NCBI GenBank assembly: GCA_016764535.1
Contig: JAESRR010000003.1
Location: forward strand, 5,731-14,781
Length of the DNA stretch: 9,051 nucleotides
DNA from: Cohaesibacteraceae bacterium
GTDB lineage: Bacteria; Pseudomonadota; Alphaproteobacteria; Rhizobiales; Cohaesibacteraceae
Direction of reading: 5' to 3'
Under the pieces are notes generated by a model. That model did not search any database, had not been told where the DNA came from, and worked only from the letters and a program-made list of their open reading frames with translations. Positions within the stretch are counted from its first letter, which is position 1. Each line of letters begins with the position of its first letter. A program made the translations under genes and the position numbers. Below, in pieces: positions 5,877 to 9,051 of the stretch.

Positions 5877-6212
5877 AATGTGGTTGAGCAAATTTGCTTT
5901 GAACCAGGCATCGGGGGAGAAATCCCCCGCCTGCGGAACCAGAGCACAATCAACACATAAAAAAGCTGTTGAACCGATCACGCCATCTCAGAGCGAACAG
6001 CCGGATTATCCCGAATACTTCAATGATGCGAATAGTCCGGATGACCTCTTGCTTGTCCTGAATAACGACTAACGAAGCCGGAATTCTCAGCCATATCAAA
6101 AAAGGCACCCGTGTTTTGAATCTCGCCCGGAAGGAAAAGAAGCCGTGTTTGCTGACTGGCTCCCTGTAACAGCTCACACCATACCTTCACACAAATTCAG
6201 GAAACCTCACGC
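5877..6212. other. intergenic stretch without a convincing gene
   Basis: This 336-bp gap separates the secreted-protein gene from the methyltransferase operon. A 64-codon ORF starting at the ATG at 5878 and ending at 6072 has no ribosome site and mixed composition, with a basic first half and an acidic C-terminal DYPEYFNDANSPDD. It could be a remnant or chance. From 5887 to 5898 there is a 12-bp palindrome, AGCAAATTTGCT, and from 5912 a strong hairpin. The promoter of the downstream operon should lie in the right half, but no good -35/-10 pair stands out. Confidence 0.5.
5912..5929 (+). terminator. GAAA-tetraloop hairpin downstream of the secreted-protein gene
   Basis: CGGGGGA-GAAA-TCCCCCG is a perfect 7-bp GC-rich stem closed by a GNRA tetraloop, 36 bases past the stop at 5876. 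No T-tract follows, so it is not a textbook intrinsic terminator. It may instead protect the 3' end of the mRNA or support factor-dependent termination. Confidence 0.35.
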
Positions 6213-6752
6213 GTGTTCGCAACACCAAACATCGCATTAATAGCTCTGGGCACCAGCTTTTTTCTGGCAATCACTCTCGCTACACGCCTGCATTTTAAAT
6301 CAGTTTCCATGTCGGCAGGAATGATGGCCATTTCGTTTTTGTCCGCTTGCGGAATATGTAATTTTTGTTGGCAGGTATTTGAAGCAGTAAACTATTCGGC
6401 CGTTTCAGCAGTGTTGATTTGCACCGCCTGGTTACTCTTTATCAGCGCAATTCTCGCCACACGCAGCAAAAACCTCAAACTTGCCTTTGATCATCACGGC
6501 ACGCCTCAGGAGATTGTGACAAGCGGCCCGTTCAGATATTTGCGGCATCCGTTTTACACTTCCTATGTCATATTCTGGGCAGGATGTGCACTAGCTGCAT
6601 TAAATACAGCAGGTTTTATTTTCCCTGGTTTATTGTTGGCCTTCTACATTCGGGCCGCAAGATCAGAAGAACAATTTCTCGAGAAGTCGGATTTATCTGC
6701 CCAGTATCAGGATTACAAAAGTCAGCTCTCCTGGCCGTGGTCGAGGCCGTGA
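6213..6752 (+). CDS. isoprenylcysteine carboxyl methyltransferase-like membrane protein
   Basis: This 179-residue membrane protein has four to five hydrophobic segments (about 5-25, 35-55, 63-82, 112-130, 134-150) and the signature GPFRYLRHPFY (105-115), which marks the ICMT/PEMT-like family of integral membrane SAM-dependent methyltransferases. It ends with AARSEEQFLEKSDLSAQYQDYK, matching the family's usual C-terminal helix. In bacteria the substrate is rarely known; a lipid-linked carboxylate or amine is plausible. The start is GTG at 6213: an in-frame stop lies upstream at 6153, there is no upstream ATG in frame, and AGGAAA lies 8 bases before it. Its TGA overlaps the GTG of the next gene, which implies coupled expression with the FeeM-like acyltransferase and suggests they act in one pathway. 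Confidence 0.83.
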   Translation: MFATPNIALIALGTSFFLAITLATRLHFKSVSMSAGMMAISFLSACGICNFCWQVFEAVNYSAVSAVLICTAWLLFISAILATRSKNLKLAFDHHGTPQEIVTSGPFRYLRHPFYTSYVIFWAGCALAALNTAGFIFPGLLLAFYIRAARSEEQFLEKSDLSAQYQDYKSQLSWPWSRP

Positions 6753-7309
6753 GTTACACATATTTTACCGCTACAGATCGCGAAATGGAGGACATCTTTC
6801 GCCTGCGCTACAAATGTTATCGGCGTGGCGGTGCAATAAGTTCGAATACCGGAAAGTTCTTTTGTGACAAATATGATGGCTTGGCGAACACGGCAGTCTA
6901 CGGAATAAGACAAAACAACAAACTTGTTGCCTCAATCAGATTGCACACTCTTACCAGCACGATGTATGCGTGCCCCGCATGGGAAGCATTCGGTGATCAC
7001 GTCTCACCTGTGCTGGAGCAGCACTCTTCAGCGATGGAGGGGTCCCGTTTTGTGGTTGACCCCATGGTTGGCCGCACCCGCAAGCACCTGGCGCTATTCA
7101 CCCTTCAATTGCCGCTACGGATAGCCATCAAGCATAAAATCGAAATTGGTTTTGCTGCGGTACGTGAAAAACATATCGGGTTTTACAAAACTGCCGGGCA
7201 TTTTGAACAAGTCAGTGAACCACGTCCCTATCATGGCCTGAAAACAAATCTGGCCTTGTTACAGGTCAACATTCCCCAAAATCGAATACTTCTCCAGTCC
7301 GCAAGCTAG
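6749..7309 (+). CDS. FeeM-like N-acyl amino acid synthase (GNAT-like fold)
   Basis: This 186-residue protein resembles the FeeM catalytic core, a relative of acyl-homoserine-lactone synthases that joins a long-chain acyl group from acyl-ACP to an amino acid. Visible landmarks are IFRLRYKCYRRGGAI (16-30), the acidic FFCDKYDGLANT segment (37-48), KLVASIRL (58-65), EGSRFVVDP (97-105), AVREKHIGFYKTAGH (137-151) and PYHGLKTNLALL (160-171). The start is set at GTG 6749 because it forms a GTGA overlap with the upstream stop and leaves a normal family N-terminus (YTYFTATDREMEDIFRLRY). The frame is open further upstream inside the previous gene, but that part encodes nothing family-like. It is followed after 56 bases by a methyltransferase fragment set. 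LuxI itself is less likely, because the usual LuxI N-terminal pattern is absent. The exact amine and acyl donors are unknown. Confidence 0.78.
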   Translation: MSYTYFTATDREMEDIFRLRYKCYRRGGAISSNTGKFFCDKYDGLANTAVYGIRQNNKLVASIRLHTLTSTMYACPAWEAFGDHVSPVLEQHSSAMEGSRFVVDPMVGRTRKHLALFTLQLPLRIAIKHKIEIGFAAVREKHIGFYKTAGHFEQVSEPRPYHGLKTNLALLQVNIPQNRILLQSAS

Positions 7310-7365
7310 GGCGATTTTTTTCGTATGGGGCGGGTTCGAATTTTATTTATTGGAAAGACGCAAGT

Positions 7366-8256
7366 ATGGAAGCAACGATAAATAGGGTTCTTGCTACAGC
7401 CATGGACAATCTTGAAGCAATTTCGGCTCACACCACGATTGAACAGTTAACGGCGGAACTTGCCAATATTTACGATCAGACATCGACTAAAGGCGAGAGA
7501 AATTTGTTTGCAACAACTTGTCAGCAACATGCCCTGCATCAATACATTATGAAAGTTCCATATTCACACCGCGCATTTGAAAAACCAGGAGGTTATGCAG
7601 GAGACGCGATCATGCTTGACTATATACAAGCCCGGCATTCCCGTTCAATCGGCCATCGGTGCTGCCATACATGCAGCGACTACCAGTCTGCCTAACGCGC
7701 AAAGCATTCTGTGGCGTCGGAATTATCTTGGTCAACTCATTCTTGAAGTTTCAAAAAACAAAAATGGCGCCGGGATCTTTTCTGTTGCTTGTGGTCACAT
7801 GCGCGAGCTGGACAATATCGATGTCCCGAAAGATACAAAATTTTGCGCACTTGATCAGGACCAGAAATCTCTTTTGGAATTGAAAAAATGTCATCCGGAA
7901 AAAATATAGAATATGTAACCAAACCGATCACGCACCTGTTTTCAGCACACCAGGACAGACAATTTGATCTCGTTTATTCAGCCGGGTTATTTGACTATTT
8001 GTCCAACAGAATTGCTCGCAAATTGATCCGGTGCCTTTACAGAAGTCTTGTACCCGGGGGCTTGTTGTCCATAGGAAATTTCACGCCAGACAGCCACGGG
8101 CGGGGCTATATGGAAGGACTGATGGCCTGGAGCCTGATCTACCGGGACGAACATGACATGGAACGCATGCTGGATGGAATTGTTCCCATTCATGAATGGC
8201 GTATGTTCCGGGATGACATGAACAATGTTGTCTATGTTGAAATCCGGAAAGGCTGA
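7366..8256 (+). pseudogene. SAM-dependent methyltransferase related to 3-hydroxypalmitate methyl ester synthases, two frameshifts
   Basis: Three overlapping reading-frame pieces join into one class I SAM methyltransferase of about 297 residues. Piece one (from 7366) ends in HRAFEKPGGYAGDAIMLDYI. Piece two (from about 7625) has YKPGIPVQSAIG, WRRNYLGQLILE, the SAM-binding FSVACGHMRELD and the acidic-loop CALDQDQKSL. Piece three (from about 7900) has FDLVYSAGLFDYL, LVPGGLLSIGNF, MEGLMAWSLIYRDEHDM and NNVVYVEIRKG. This order matches the family annotated as extracellular factor 3-hydroxypalmitic acid methyl ester biosynthesis protein (PhcB-like), which methylates a fatty-acid-type carboxylate used as a signal. 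The first break is at TATATA (7621-7626), where two bases appear lost. The second is at A6 (7899-7904), where one base appears lost. The start has GGAAAG upstream. It could be a true pseudogene, a phase-variable gene, or the result of sequencing indels; the coding sequence otherwise looks undecayed. Confidence 0.8.
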
Positions 8257-8268
8257 ACACCAATTCGA

Positions 8269-8640
8269 TTATACTTCCCGAACATCAACAAGTCCTGGCA
8301 TAAATGAAACGCAATCTCGAAGCGGAGCGACTTCATCAAGCGCATCAGCATACATCCAGAGAATTTCAGAATGCTGGATGTCACCTTTCCGATAGCCCAG
8401 ATACTGCGCGTCACCCTTCCACTTACAATGTGTGGTGCGGCTTGAAGGAACCAGATGTATTTCATCAATATCTGCGCGCGGAATGTAATAAAGCCCCGAA
8501 TGGCCGCCTTCGATCAATCGGATGGCATTGGTTGAGCGTGCGATTTCATCGCCCCCGATGGTCACAATGACTTCATGCCCGACCGGTTCCATAGTGATAT
8601 ACCCGTCCCATACTGTGGTTTTTTCTTTCAACACAATCAT
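8269..8640 (-). CDS. DUF427 domain protein
   Basis: This 123-residue protein matches the DUF427 pattern along its whole length: EVIVTIGGDEIARSTNAIRLIE, then GLYYIPRADIDEIHLVPSS, then THCKWKGDAQYLGY, LWMYADALDEVAPLRDCVSF and a final PGLVDV. DUF427 proteins are small cytoplasmic beta-rich proteins of unclear biochemical role. No catalytic assignment can be made here. Its ATG overlaps the stop of the aminotransferase upstream (ATGA, 8637-8640), and AAGGGAG lies immediately before it, so the two are translationally coupled and probably functionally linked. It ends 12 bases from the end of the convergent methyltransferase gene, with no terminator visible between them. Confidence 0.87.
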   Translation of the reverse strand: MIVLKEKTTVWDGYITMEPVGHEVIVTIGGDEIARSTNAIRLIEGGHSGLYYIPRADIDEIHLVPSSRTTHCKWKGDAQYLGYRKGDIQHSEILWMYADALDEVAPLRDCVSFMPGLVDVREV

Positions 8641-9051
8641 GCTCCCTTTGCGACAAGCGTCTCTATTACATCCAGACTTATATCAAGTTCCGCCTGTGTG
8701 TTAAATGCATGAGGTGAAAGACGGGTGATTGCGGGACGATCATCAAACCATAAGGGACCGTATGTCGCCATCGGTGTACCCGAATTTATGTTTTGCTCTG
8801 CCAAACCTTTGCGGAAATGTGTTGGCGACAAATCCGGATGGCTGAAGGTCACAATGCCGCTCACCGCATCACCATTCTCGTGGGTGCGAATACCGCTTAT
8901 ATCTTTAAGACCAACCCGCAAATGAGCTGCAAGCGAGGTAATAATGTCCTGCACGCTCCGCCAGTCTGTTTTAAGCGCCAGCCTGATTGCTTCAGCCAAC
9001 CCCATGCGCACCACATAACTGGATTCGCCATATTCGAACTTCCTTGCATCC
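8637..9051 (-). CDS. class V aminotransferase-fold PLP enzyme, C-terminal part (cut by window edge)
   Basis: About 137 residues of the C-terminal domain are visible. The frame is open to the window edge, so the gene starts outside. DARKFEYGESSYVVRMGLAEAI is the conserved segment where the large domain meets the small domain in class V aminotransferases and cysteine-desulfurase-like enzymes. The end, INSGTPMATYGPLWFDDR followed by ITRLSPHAFNTQAELD, is the usual small-domain signature of the subgroup around isopenicillin N epimerase-like and EgtE-like enzymes. The PLP lysine lies upstream, outside the window, so the reaction cannot be told. The GTG at 9014 is an internal Val codon, not a start. 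It is followed by the overlapping DUF427 gene. Confidence 0.85.
   Translation of the reverse strand, partial: DARKFEYGESSYVVRMGLAEAIRLALKTDWRSVQDIITSLAAHLRVGLKDISGIRTHENGDAVSGIVTFSHPDLSPTHFRKGLAEQNINSGTPMATYGPLWFDDRPAITRLSPHAFNTQAELDISLDVIETLVAKGA

Noticed and set aside
6584..6748. Upstream ATG extension of the FeeM-like protein
   Set aside because: The extra 55 residues lie entirely inside the membrane methyltransferase gene in another frame and are not family-like; the GTGA overlap start is preferred.
8304..8570. 88-codon plus-strand open frame opposite the DUF427 gene
   Set aside because: It is antisense to a full-length DUF427 match and has no recognisable features.

Overview
The window looks like a chromosomal accessory stretch from an alphaproteobacterium of moderate GC. 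This is inferred from family content only: PAS-like/LuxR regulators ending in an HTVRNQLK-type helix-turn-helix, small lysine-rich secreted proteins that resemble DUF995, a FeeM-type acyltransferase and a DUF427 protein. No rRNA, tRNA, CRISPR array or complete insertion sequence was seen. Genus-level identity cannot be read from this sequence.

Layout. Positions 1-1329: the start of a LysR-type regulator (minus strand, cut by the window edge) is divergent from a branch-1 nitrilase (340-1329). Between them lie a T-N11-A palindrome and a perfect 13-bp hairpin with a T6 tract just before the nitrilase start. Positions 1345-2503: a self-inhibited (class II-like) Fic protein on the minus strand, preceded by an array of four TGATCGATA-type half-sites in nested inverted repeats. 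Positions 2520-5876: two tandem, translationally coupled LuxR-family paralogs (minus strand), flanked by two small secreted lysine-rich proteins. Each secreted-protein gene has the same CCCRAATGGGTCATGCG element about 60 bp before its start. Positions 5877-6212: no convincing gene, but a strong GAAA-loop hairpin. Positions 6213-8256: a plus-strand operon-like set of an isoprenylcysteine-methyltransferase-like membrane protein, a FeeM-like N-acyl amino acid synthase (GTGA overlap), and a SAM methyltransferase resembling 3-hydroxypalmitate methyl ester synthases, interrupted by two small frameshifts in simple repeats. Positions 8269-9051: a DUF427 protein coupled to the C-terminal part of a class V aminotransferase (minus strand, cut by the window edge).

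How they may work together. The central 3-8 kb holds regulators with ligand-sensor-like N-termini, secreted small proteins with a shared promoter element, a likely long-chain acyl-amino-acid synthase and a likely fatty-acid methyl-ester-type methyltransferase. This could be a lipid-signal sensing and production locus, but that link is inference. The nitrilase looks locally controlled by the LysR protein and perhaps by a leader attenuator. The Fic protein looks locally controlled through its inverted-repeat operator array.
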